Below, one piece after another: positions 14,985-22,363 of a stretch of 32,842 nucleotides of DNA. The stretch is taken from assembly GCA_030038475.1 (NCBI GenBank), contig JASHOU010000160.1, forward strand, positions 1 to 32,842, given 5' to 3'. Position 1 is the first letter of the stretch. Every line of letters begins with the position of its first letter. The position numbers and the translations under genes are program-made. The DNA comes from Terriglobales bacterium (GTDB taxonomy: Bacteria; Acidobacteriota; Terriglobia; Terriglobales; Acidobacteriaceae). The notes under the pieces are model-generated. The model was not told the DNA's origin. It did not search any database and was given only the letters and a program-made list of their open reading frames with translations.

Positions 14985-16226
14985 ATGCACGGAGGCACCC
15001 GAGACCATAATCTGATTTCCCAATCTGATTACTCAGGGGAAACGGCAACATCTGTTATGGCCATTGCTCGCACGTTAGCGGTTGAAAACGAAAGCCACGC
15101 GATTCCTTCCACGATGCAGGCAGCCGTGTATCGCGGCGTGAACGATGTGCGTATGGAAGAAGTTCCAGTGCCGGAAATCGGGCCCGGGGAGATTCTGGTC
15201 CGCGTGCATACCTGCGGAATCTGCGGAACGGACCTGAAAAAGATTGCTACCGGGTCTCACTCCGCGCCGCGCATTTTTGGACACGAAACCGCCGGCGTGG
15301 TTGCAAGAGTGGGCGACGGCGTCGGCAAATTTACCGTCGGCGATCGCGTGGTTGTGTTTCACCATATTCCTTGCAGGGAGTGTTATTACTGCCGGCACAA
15401 AACGTTTGCGCAGTGCGCCACCTACAAGAAAGTGGGTTGCACGGCAGGTTTTGAGCCTTCAGGCGGCGGGTTTGCGGAATATGTCCGCGTGATGGACTGG
15501 ATTGTCGAAAAAGGAACAGTTCGCATCCCGGACGGAGTCAGTTTTGAGCAGGCAAGTTTTGTTGAGCCGGTGAATACTTGCATCAAAGGTATTGAGACAC
15601 TGCGGTTGCTAGCTGGTGAAACGGTACTGGTGATGGGGCAAGGCCCAATTGGCCTGATCCTGGCAACACTGGCGAAGCGGGCGGGCGCACAGGTGATTAC
15701 TTCCGATTTGCATTCAGCGAGGCTTACAATAGCTAATAGCTTCGGCCTCAATCAGACAATTGACGCGTCCAAGGCTGACGCTGGCGAAGCCGTGCGCGAA
15801 ATTACTGAAGGGCGCGGGGCAGATGCCGTGATTTTAGCAGTAGGCGGGAGCGCGTTAATCCGTCCGGCTATGGATGCGACGCGACCGGGAGGTAGGCTTT
15901 TGTTATTTGCCCAGACGGCGCGGGGCGAGGCGACGATCGATCCAGCGGCAGTGTGCGTAGATGAAAAGGCTTTATTGGGATCGTACAGCGCATCGGTTGA
16001 ACTGCAAGACGAGTCGGTACGGTTCGTGATGAATCGCGAGATGGATCTGGAGCGGCTGATCAGCCACCGGTTTCCGCTGCAAAGCGCGGTGGAAGCGCTG
16101 CAACTGGCTGCGCATCCGGGGCCCGACTCGATGAAGATTGTAATCCAGCCTGGCATCGCTGCGGCTGCGGAAACCGCCGGTGCGGGCGCAAAGGATTGGG
16201 GCGTGCGGGAAGGAAATCAACTGTGA
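14985..16226 (+). CDS. Zinc-dependent medium-chain dehydrogenase, copy 1
   Basis: A 413-residue zinc alcohol/polyol dehydrogenase of the sorbitol/threonine-dehydrogenase type. Catalytic zinc ligands are in HTCGICGTDLKK and IFGHETAGVV, with a further E in FVEPVNTC. Structural zinc cysteines are in PCRECYYCRHKTFAQC. The Rossmann loop VMGQGPIGLILA is followed by VITSDLHSARL, whose aspartate suggests NAD(H) use. The conserved domain begins near residue 44; ATGs at 15057 and 15114 are alternative starts, and the first about 43 residues look non-conserved. It lies between hpnG and hpnC and overlaps copy 2 by GTGA. This position suggests oxidation or reduction of a polyhydroxylated hopanoid side chain (inference). 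Confidence 0.85.
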   Translation: MHGGTRDHNLISQSDYSGETATSVMAIARTLAVENESHAIPSTMQAAVYRGVNDVRMEEVPVPEIGPGEILVRVHTCGICGTDLKKIATGSHSAPRIFGHETAGVVARVGDGVGKFTVGDRVVVFHHIPCRECYYCRHKTFAQCATYKKVGCTAGFEPSGGGFAEYVRVMDWIVEKGTVRIPDGVSFEQASFVEPVNTCIKGIETLRLLAGETVLVMGQGPIGLILATLAKRAGAQVITSDLHSARLTIANSFGLNQTIDASKADAGEAVREITEGRGADAVILAVGGSALIRPAMDATRPGGRLLLFAQTARGEATIDPAAVCVDEKALLGSYSASVELQDESVRFVMNREMDLERLISHRFPLQSAVEALQLAAHPGPDSMKIVIQPGIAAAAETAGAGAKDWGVREGNQL

Positions 16227-17272
16227 ATGGCAAGATGACGGCGGCTGTACTGTACGGCAAAGAAGACATCAAGATTGAGAAGGTACCGATCCCGCGCGTG
16301 GGCGACGGCGAGGTGTTGGTTAAGGTGCACGTGGCGCTAACTTGCGGCACCGATTTGAAGGTGTATCAGCGCGGCTATCACGCGCGCATGATTGTGCCGC
16401 CGGCGCTGTTTGGCCATGAACTGGCGGGGACGATTGAAGAAGTCGGCGAGGGCGTGCGCGGCTTCAGAAAAGGCATGCGCGTGGTCGCGCTGAATTCGGC
16501 TCCATGCGGCATGTGTTTTTATTGCTCGAAACATCAACTGAACCTGTGCGAGGATTTGCTCTTCAACAACGGCGCCTACGCAGAATACATCCGGATTCCG
16601 CGGCGCATTGTGGAAGGCAATATGCTGGTGGTGCCTCCGAGCGTGAGCTTTGAAGATGCGGCCATGACTGAACCGCTGGCGTGCGTTCTGCGCGGTCTGC
16701 ACGAGACAGGAGTGCAAATCGGTGACACGGTAGCGGTGATCGGCGGCGGTCCGATCGGCCTTATGTTTGTGCATGTCGCGAAGGCGATCGGATGCAATGT
16801 GATCTCGGTGGTGAAGCGCGATTCGCAGGTCGCGTTGGCGCGCAAGAAGGGCGCGCATGAGGTGGTGCAGATTACCAAGGTCAAGGATGCGGTGGAAGCC
16901 GTGCGGGAGTTGACTCCGGAGATACGTGGCGCGGATGTGGCGATCGAAGCGGTCGGCCGTCCGGAAGCCTGGGAGTGGGCGGTGCAGATGGTGCGCAAGG
17001 GCGGGACGGTGAATTTCTTCGGCGGGTGCGCGGCGGGATCGAAGGTGCAGTTAGATACCAACCGGCTGCATTATTCGGAGATTACGTTGAAAGCGACCTT
17101 CCATCACACTCCGGAGACGGTGCGGCGGGCCTTCGGTTTGATTGCCGAAAAAAAAGTTTGCGGCAACGACTATATTACCGGCGAAGCCCCACTCTCGCGT
17201 CTGCAGGAAGTGCTGCGCCACATGCTGAACCGGGGTGGCGATATTAAGACAGCGATCATTCCAGGTCACTAG
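16223..17272 (+). CDS. Zinc-dependent medium-chain dehydrogenase, copy 2
   Basis: A 349-residue paralogue of the preceding gene. Zinc-site motifs are ALTCGTDLKVYQRG, LFGHELAGTIEEVG and TEPLACVLRG. The structural zinc lobe is PCGMCFYCSKHQLNLC. The nucleotide loop is VIGGGPIGLMFVHVAKAIG, followed by VISVVKRDSQVALARK, where the usual acidic residue is replaced by Val-Lys-Arg, a pattern compatible with NADP(H). The GTG at 16223 overlaps the TGA of copy 1 and has GGAAGGA upstream; the ATG at 16235 is the alternative. The two proteins could form one functional unit or catalyse successive redox steps with different cofactors. Confidence 0.85.
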   Translation: MNGKMTAAVLYGKEDIKIEKVPIPRVGDGEVLVKVHVALTCGTDLKVYQRGYHARMIVPPALFGHELAGTIEEVGEGVRGFRKGMRVVALNSAPCGMCFYCSKHQLNLCEDLLFNNGAYAEYIRIPRRIVEGNMLVVPPSVSFEDAAMTEPLACVLRGLHETGVQIGDTVAVIGGGPIGLMFVHVAKAIGCNVISVVKRDSQVALARKKGAHEVVQITKVKDAVEAVRELTPEIRGADVAIEAVGRPEAWEWAVQMVRKGGTVNFFGGCAAGSKVQLDTNRLHYSEITLKATFHHTPETVRRAFGLIAEKKVCGNDYITGEAPLSRLQEVLRHMLNRGGDIKTAIIPGH

Positions 17273-17303
17273 CGCTTCCCGCAATTATGACAATCTATAT
17301 CCG

Positions 17304-18299
17304 ATGACAACGGCGGCCGACCATTCTATTGTGGCTCCTATTGTTTCAGCGCCGCCCTCTTCCGCCTGGAGTGTGCTGCCCCAGGAGTACGCCATTCCTG
17401 AACGAGCGCCTTCGGAGGCAGCGGCGCGCGAATACTGCCGGCGATTGGCGCGTTCGCACTACGAAAATTTTTCGGTTGCTTCTTGGTTTCTGCCGGAGCG
17501 GCTGCGCCAGCATTTCTTCAACGTTTACGCCTATTGCCGAATTTCGGACGATCTCGGCGACGAGGTGGGAGACAGCGCCGCAGCTTTGCAGTTGCTCGAT
17601 CAGTGGGAGTCGGAGTTGAATGCGTGCTACGCGGGCCATCCGCGCCATCCGGTATTTGTGGCATTGGCCGACTCGGTGCGCAAGTTTGAGATTCCGAAGC
17701 ATGAATTCGCGGATTTGCTGACCGCGTTTCGGCAGGATCAAACGATTACGCGCTACGAGACATTCAACGATCTGCTGGGCTACTGCCGGTATTCGGCGAA
17801 TCCTGTCGGGCACCTGGTGCTGTACGTTTGCGGATACCGTGATGCGGAGCGGCAACAGCTTTCGGATTACACTTGCACGGCGCTGCAGCTGGCGAACTTC
17901 TGGCAGGATGTCAGCGTGGATTTTGCCAAAGCGCGAATCTATCTCCCGCTCGAAGATTTGCGCCGCTTTGGCGTGAGCGAGGAGGAGATTCGCGAGGAGA
18001 AAAACACTTCGGCATTTCGCGAGATGATGCGCTTTGAGGTCGCGCGGGCAAGAGAGTGGTTTGCGCAAGGGATGGCGCTGGTCGCGAAGGTCGATCGCGC
18101 CCTGGCGATTGATATTGAGCTCTTCAGCCGCGGCGGACAAGAGATTTTGAATGCGATCGAGCGGCAAAATTACGCGGTGCTGGGCAGACGTCCGGCGATT
18201 TCCAAGACACAGAAACTAAATCTGGTCGCTTGTGCGGCACTGGGGAAGCTGCTCGGTAAACCTCTGGGTAAACAAAAGCTTGGTAAACAGAAACAATGA
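17304..18299 (+). CDS. hpnC: HpnC, squalene synthesis protein (hydroxysqualene synthase)
   Basis: A 331-residue trans-isoprenyl-diphosphate synthase-fold protein. The first Asp-rich motif is D82-D83-L-G-D86 in YAYCRISDDLGDEVGD, and the second is QLANFWQDVSVDFAKARIYLP. In the three-enzyme route HpnC converts presqualene diphosphate to hydroxysqualene. The ATG at 17304 is the natural start, though the frame is open further up. Its stop overlaps the hpnD start as ATGA. The C-terminus is an odd basic tail with repeated LGK (LGKLLGKPLGKQKLGKQKQ). Confidence 0.93.
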   Translation: MTTAADHSIVAPIVSAPPSSAWSVLPQEYAIPERAPSEAAAREYCRRLARSHYENFSVASWFLPERLRQHFFNVYAYCRISDDLGDEVGDSAAALQLLDQWESELNACYAGHPRHPVFVALADSVRKFEIPKHEFADLLTAFRQDQTITRYETFNDLLGYCRYSANPVGHLVLYVCGYRDAERQQLSDYTCTALQLANFWQDVSVDFAKARIYLPLEDLRRFGVSEEEIREEKNTSAFREMMRFEVARAREWFAQGMALVAKVDRALAIDIELFSRGGQEILNAIERQNYAVLGRRPAISKTQKLNLVACAALGKLLGKPLGKQKLGKQKQ

Positions 18300-19237
18300 G
18301 CACGGCCGTGTCAAATGCGCCTGCGCAGTTCGCGCCGACTGCTTCGCAGTTGGAGATGGCGTATTCGGTTTGCCGGCACATCGCGCGCTCCGCCGCTAAG
18401 AATTTTTACTACGGATTTGTAGTACTGCCGAGGCACAAGCGCAACGCATTGAGCGCGGTATATGCGTTTATGCGGCGCTGCGACGACATCGCCGACGACA
18501 ACACGCTAAGCCGCGAGGATCGGCACAACAAGCTGGCCGAATGGCTGGATAAGGTGCACCGCGCATTGGCCGCGCAGCCTACGGATGACCCTTTGCTATT
18601 GGCGCTGACGGATGCGCAGCGCCGTTATCAGATTCCGATTGGACTGCTCGATCAGCTCGCGTTCGGTACGGCTGCGGATCTGGACTACGACGAGCCGGAA
18701 TCCGCCGGCAAAACAGCGCTGGCCGCGCGCTACCAGAATTTTGACGAGCTGCGCCAGTATTGCTACGGTGTGGCATCGGTGGTTGGGCTGGTTTGCATCA
18801 GGATCTTCGGGTATCGCGATCCGGCTGCAGAGCCGCTCGCGGAACGCTGCGGGTTGGCATTTCAGCTGACGAATATTATTCGCGATGTCAAAGAGGATGT
18901 TGGCAACGGAAGAATTTATTTTCCGCAGGAAGATCTTGCGCAGTTCGGTCTCACGGCCAACGATCTTGCCGCAGTGAACATCGACGTCTCTCGGATTCGC
19001 CCGCTTCTGGTTTTGGAAGCCGAACGCGCTCGCGAGTGCTACCGGGCCGGAGACGAATTGATTCCGCTGGTAAGTGAAGACAGTCAGCCTGCGCTTTGGG
19101 TGCTGATTACGATTTATCGACGGCTCCTCGAGAAAATTGCGGCAAAGCAATACGACGTGTTCAGCGAGCGCGTCGCGTTAACCGTTCGCGAGAAACTGGT
19201 AATTCTCGGAAAAGGATTCGTGCAGCGACTGGTGTGA
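18296..19237 (+). CDS. hpnD: HpnD, presqualene diphosphate synthase
   Basis: A 313-residue squalene/phytoene synthase-fold enzyme joining two farnesyl diphosphates into presqualene diphosphate. Both Asp-rich motifs are intact: YAFMRRCDDIADDN (D63, D64, D67, D68) and LTNIIRDVKEDVGNGRIYFP. The Y-x-x-x-x-x-x-P helix pattern FYYGFVVLPRHKRNAL near residues 37-51 is typical. Its ATG overlaps the hpnC stop, so the two are translationally coupled. Confidence 0.94.
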   Translation: MSTAVSNAPAQFAPTASQLEMAYSVCRHIARSAAKNFYYGFVVLPRHKRNALSAVYAFMRRCDDIADDNTLSREDRHNKLAEWLDKVHRALAAQPTDDPLLLALTDAQRRYQIPIGLLDQLAFGTAADLDYDEPESAGKTALAARYQNFDELRQYCYGVASVVGLVCIRIFGYRDPAAEPLAERCGLAFQLTNIIRDVKEDVGNGRIYFPQEDLAQFGLTANDLAAVNIDVSRIRPLLVLEAERARECYRAGDELIPLVSEDSQPALWVLITIYRRLLEKIAAKQYDVFSERVALTVREKLVILGKGFVQRLV

Positions 19238-19254
19238 TGCCGTCCCGGTCTGCA

Positions 19255-19329
19255 CTAACTTGGTCTATCCTGACTCGATCTACCCTAATTTGATCTATCC
19301 TAAATTTATCCGTCCAAACTTGATCGCTT
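19255..19329 (+). repeat. Five 15-bp tandem units at the hpnE start
   Basis: Units begin at 19255, 19270, 19285, 19300 and 19315: CTAACTTGGTCTATC, CTGACTCGATCTACC, CTAATTTGATCTATC, CTAAATTTATCCGTC and CAAACTTGATCGCTT. If translated they give a YPN/IYPK/IRPN pentapeptide series. They may be part of the leader, of the protein, or of both. Confidence 0.85.
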
Positions 19330-20753
19330 CGAATAAGACACGCGCTACAGTTGCCATCGCCGGTGGTGGTTTGGCTGGCCTTGCGGCTGCATGCGCTCTG
19401 GCAGAAGCCGGTTTTCGCGTGACGTTGTTTGAGCGGCGTCCTTATCTGGGCGGGCGCGCATCTTCGTATCAGCATCCGGGCACCGGCGAGATTGTCGACA
19501 ATTGCCAGCACGTGTTGCTCGGCTGCTGCACGAACCTCATCGATTTCTATCGCCGCACCGGAGTCGATGGCAGAATTCGCTGGTACGAGCAGTTGACGTT
19601 TCTGGAACCTGGCGGCCGCGCTTCGAAAATTGCGCCATCGGCGTTGCCGGCTCCTTTACATACGGCTCCAGCATTTCTTCACGCTGCATGTCTCAGCTTT
19701 GCCGATAAGTTGAGCATCAGCCGGGCAATGATGGCGTTGGCGCCGGCGTTGCCTGCGGATCGAGGAGAAACATTTCTCGATTGGTTGAAACGTCACGGAC
19801 AAACCACGGGAGCCATCGATCGTTTCTGGCGGACCATTCTGGTCAGTGCGCTGAACGAGGATCTTGACCGGGTTTCGGTTCCGTATGCGGCGCAGGTGGT
19901 GCGCGAGTCTTTTCTCAAATCGGCTGCTGCGGGACGTATGGGGCTCCCGACAGTGCCACTCACCGAACTGTATAACTCGGCTGGAGAGTACATTCGCGCG
20001 CGCGGCGGAGAGATTCACTTTCGTGCGGGCGTCGAGTCGTTTGCAGCCGAAGGCTCCGAAGTGAGCGTGACGGCGAACGGCGAGGAACAGGAATTCGACT
20101 ATCTGGTGCTAGCTGTTCCGTTTGATGCGTTGGGAAAGATACTGCCCGATACGCCTTCGGCCGCGCCTTTAGCCGCTGCTCTCGGACAATTTTCGACGTC
20201 GCCAATTACGGGGATTCATCTGTGGTTCGATCACGAAATCAGCAAACTCGATCACGCCGTACTACTCGACCGCACCATTCAATGGATGTTTCACAAATCG
20301 CGGATCATTGAATTCAGGAACCAAGAATCGCGAAGCGGAGAAAATCACGATCATGCCAACGGCAGTTACGTGGAGCTGGTAGTGAGTTGCTCGCGAAGTC
20401 TGGTTGAAAAATCAAAAAATGAGATCGTCGAGTTGGCGGTGAAAGAGGCGCAGGAATTTTTTCCCGCTGCACGCGAGGCGAAGCTGCTGAAATCGACCGT
20501 AATTAAAGAAGTGCATGCGACGTATTCGCCGCGCCCGGGGATGGACCAATATCGACCCAAGGCGGAAACAGCCTGGCCGCGGGTTTTTCTCGCCGGAGAT
20601 TGGACCGCGACAAGTTGGCCTGCAACCATGGAGGGCGCCGTGCGCAGCGGTTACCTGGCGGCGGAAGCGCTGGCGCGGTTTGCCGGCGAAAGCAACTCTC
20701 GTTTTCTCGTTCCCGATTTAGCACCGAGTGGTTTCATGAAGTTGTTCGGGTGA
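19260..20753 (+). CDS. hpnE: HpnE, FAD-dependent squalene-forming hydroxysqualene reductase
   Basis: An up to 497-residue flavoprotein of the amine-oxidase/phytoene-desaturase fold. The dinucleotide motif VAIAGGGLAGLAAACALAEAG is followed by LFERRPYLGGRASSYQHP and a C-terminal FAD motif RVFLAGDWTATSWPATMEGAV. HpnE reduces hydroxysqualene to squalene as the last squalene-forming step. The start is uncertain: in-frame TTG codons at 19260, 19290 and 19320 have no clear ribosome binding site, and the first about 20 residues are encoded by the 15-bp repeats. The TTG at 19320 would give a protein starting just ahead of the FAD motif. It follows hpnD by 22 bp. Confidence 0.9.
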   Translation: MVYPDSIYPNLIYPKFIRPNLIASNKTRATVAIAGGGLAGLAAACALAEAGFRVTLFERRPYLGGRASSYQHPGTGEIVDNCQHVLLGCCTNLIDFYRRTGVDGRIRWYEQLTFLEPGGRASKIAPSALPAPLHTAPAFLHAACLSFADKLSISRAMMALAPALPADRGETFLDWLKRHGQTTGAIDRFWRTILVSALNEDLDRVSVPYAAQVVRESFLKSAAAGRMGLPTVPLTELYNSAGEYIRARGGEIHFRAGVESFAAEGSEVSVTANGEEQEFDYLVLAVPFDALGKILPDTPSAAPLAAALGQFSTSPITGIHLWFDHEISKLDHAVLLDRTIQWMFHKSRIIEFRNQESRSGENHDHANGSYVELVVSCSRSLVEKSKNEIVELAVKEAQEFFPAAREAKLLKSTVIKEVHATYSPRPGMDQYRPKAETAWPRVFLAGDWTATSWPATMEGAVRSGYLAAEALARFAGESNSRFLVPDLAPSGFMKLFG

Positions 20754-20836
20754 GGTTCACTTCGGCAACTCCAATTACTACCGGCTCCGACTCCGCATTA
20801 CGTTGATGCCATTCTCAAGAACTCGCGCGCGGCTTA

Positions 20837-20868
20837 CGATCTTATAAGCGTCCGATCTTATAACCGTC
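20837..20868 (+). repeat. Two 16-bp tandem units upstream of the PilZ gene
   Basis: CGATCTTATAAGCGTC (20837-20852) is followed directly by CGATCTTATAACCGTC (20853-20868), with one mismatch. Each contains TTATAA. The block sits 11 bp before the PilZ ATG, in the position of a promoter or operator. Confidence 0.75.
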
Positions 20869-20879
20869 GGACCTTAGCC

Positions 20880-21431
20880 ATGGCTGAGCGGACCTCCAAG
20901 CACGCAGATCGGCGGCGCAGCACGCGCTTTAGCTGCGGCGGTCAGGCGAAGGTCACGCGGCTTCCGTCAAACGGCATTGTTGTCCCCGGAACGCTTCGCG
21001 ATCTCAGCCTGCACGGATGCTGTCTCGAGACGACGCTGCCGGTTGACGACGGCATGAGAGCGGAAATTCTCGTGCGCGTCAACACTGCTTCTTTTCGTGC
21101 TGTGGGCGAGGTAAAGGGAATTCGGCGCGGCGCCAGCGCAGGAGTTGAGTTTGTTCAGTTAAGCGCGGGCGGAAAAGACCTGCTTGCGGAGTTGGTCGAA
21201 GAGCTTGAGCGATTGCAGGCGCTGATGCAGAAGCTGAGATCAGCGAGGCGCCAGATGGATGCCGCTTCGTTCCGCAGAGAGATGGCGAGCGGCAAACTCG
21301 CGGGGATGATGAGTCAACGCTTTCCGATTTTGGGGGCAATTTTGAATGCGGACAGCGCAGAGTCGGATGTCGCGGGCGAGCGCATCGTGGAGCCGCAGCC
21401 TTTGGTCATCAGCGTCGATCTATTCGGCTAA
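20880..21431 (+). CDS. PilZ-domain protein (candidate c-di-GMP effector)
   Basis: A 183-residue cytoplasmic protein. Residues 11-46 carry the c-di-GMP binding signature: R12-R-S-T-R16 (RxxxR) and D41-L-S43-L-H-G46 (DxSxxG). The rest of the PilZ barrel reads AEILVRVNTASFRAVGEVKGIRRG and AGVEFVQL. A coiled-coil-like helix follows (LLAELVEELERLQALMQKLRSARRQ), then an unstructured tail. There is no enzymatic domain, so it is probably a stand-alone receptor. It follows hpnE by 126 bp and converges on the EamA gene with only a 4-base gap. The link between c-di-GMP and hopanoid production is only positional. Confidence 0.85.
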   Translation: MAERTSKHADRRRSTRFSCGGQAKVTRLPSNGIVVPGTLRDLSLHGCCLETTLPVDDGMRAEILVRVNTASFRAVGEVKGIRRGASAGVEFVQLSAGGKDLLAELVEELERLQALMQKLRSARRQMDAASFRREMASGKLAGMMSQRFPILGAILNADSAESDVAGERIVEPQPLVISVDLFG

Positions 21432-21435
21432 CGAT

Positions 21436-21816
21436 TCAGAACGCCATCAATAAAACACCCGCGGCCACCAGCAGGGCGGCGATCCAGCGCCGGCGGCCGA
21501 CGCGTTCGTGCAGAAATATTCGCGCGGCCAAGGCGTTGGCCACGAAGGTAAGAGACGCCGAAGCGGGCACGACCAGGCTGAGATTTCCCCAGGAAAGTCC
21601 AAAGAGCAGGCTGTAAAAGGCGACGGCCATCGCCCCGAGCCCAAGAGCAAAGGTGGGCGTGGTGAGCACGCGACCTAAAACAACTAGCATTCCGCGCTGC
21701 TTCCAGAGTTCACCGACGTCCCCGACTCGCTTCATGGAATAAGAAAGAAGTACGTCGCCGGTAGTCGAAGCGAGAATGACGAGGCCGATTGCGCCCCAGG
21801 TGTAAAGGTCGTTCAC
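21436..21816 (-). CDS. Small four-helix EamA/DMT-superfamily membrane protein, second of a pair
   Basis: A 126-residue protein with four hydrophobic helices: AIGLVILASTTGDVLLSYSM, ALGLGAMAVAFYSLLFGLSW, LSLVVPASASLTFVANALAA and RWIAALLVAAGVLLMAF. Half-length EamA units of this size work in pairs, as in ArnE/ArnF-type flippases. The GTG at 21816 overlaps the TGA of its partner as GTGA, so equal production is likely. It is the last gene of the minus-strand hpnJ group. Confidence 0.8.
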   Translation of the reverse strand: MNDLYTWGAIGLVILASTTGDVLLSYSMKRVGDVGELWKQRGMLVVLGRVLTTPTFALGLGAMAVAFYSLLFGLSWGNLSLVVPASASLTFVANALAARIFLHERVGRRRWIAALLVAAGVLLMAF

Positions 21817-22271
21817 GATTGGGCCTCACGAGAAACAGGAGCAGTAGCAACTTCATGAGAACCCTGGTCTGGCGGGACATGACGGTGAGTCAGCGAGGGG
21901 CCGGCGGCGACGAAGCCCACGCCGCAGGCAATCAGCGCAATGCCCAGCCACCGCATCGGCGAGATCGTTTCATGAAGACTGAAGTGCCCAACGAAAGCGA
22001 CCAGCACATAGCTCAGCGATGTTGCCGGGAGAACATAAGTAAGATCAGCCCAGGAAAGCGCGGACATATAGCAGGAAAAGAATGCCAGCAGCGACAAGAT
22101 TCCGGCGGCGACCCAGGGATTAACGATGGCGAGCAGCAGGCCGGGAAGGTTATGCAGGGACAAGTTTATATTGCCGAAATCTTTCATGCCGCGCGCCAGC
22201 AGGGAATCGCCGGCGGTGCTGAAGATGGTGATTCCGGCCAGGACGAGGTATTTGCGAAAGGTTAAGGGCAT
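21813..22271 (-). CDS. Small four-helix EamA/DMT-superfamily membrane protein, first of a pair
   Basis: A 152-residue partner of the preceding gene. Hydrophobic helices are YLVLAGITIFSTAGDSLLARG, VAAGILSLLAFFSCYMSAL, LTYVLPATSLSYVLVAFVGH and WLGIALIACGVGFVAAG, followed by a hydrophilic tail. Both proteins share GD-LL in helix 1 and a W-x-(D/N)-L-x-x-V-x-P-A motif before helix 3, so they are diverged copies of one unit. The ATG at 22271 is the likely start; an upstream in-frame start at 22295 would add eight residues. It lies downstream of hpnJ, which suggests transport of a hopanoid or of its sugar donor (inference). Confidence 0.8.
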   Translation of the reverse strand: MPLTFRKYLVLAGITIFSTAGDSLLARGMKDFGNINLSLHNLPGLLLAIVNPWVAAGILSLLAFFSCYMSALSWADLTYVLPATSLSYVLVAFVGHFSLHETISPMRWLGIALIACGVGFVAAGPSLTHRHVPPDQGSHEVATAPVSREAQS

Positions 22272-22284
22272 TGAACGATTGAGA

Positions 22285-22340
22285 CATTGAATCAATGAGA
22301 CATTTGAAACCCGAGGCCTTCGACCTTCAATGATTCAATG
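22285..22340. other. Long inverted repeat between hpnJ and the EamA pair
   Basis: CATTGAATCAATGA (22285-22298) is inverted at 22327-22340 as TCAATGATTCAATG with one mismatch over 14 bp, leaving a 28-base loop. It lies in the 92-bp gap between hpnJ and the first EamA gene and could be an attenuator or an mRNA processing site. There is no T-run on either side. Confidence 0.65.
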
Positions 22341-22363
22341 GCTAAATGACTCAATAATCTCCG

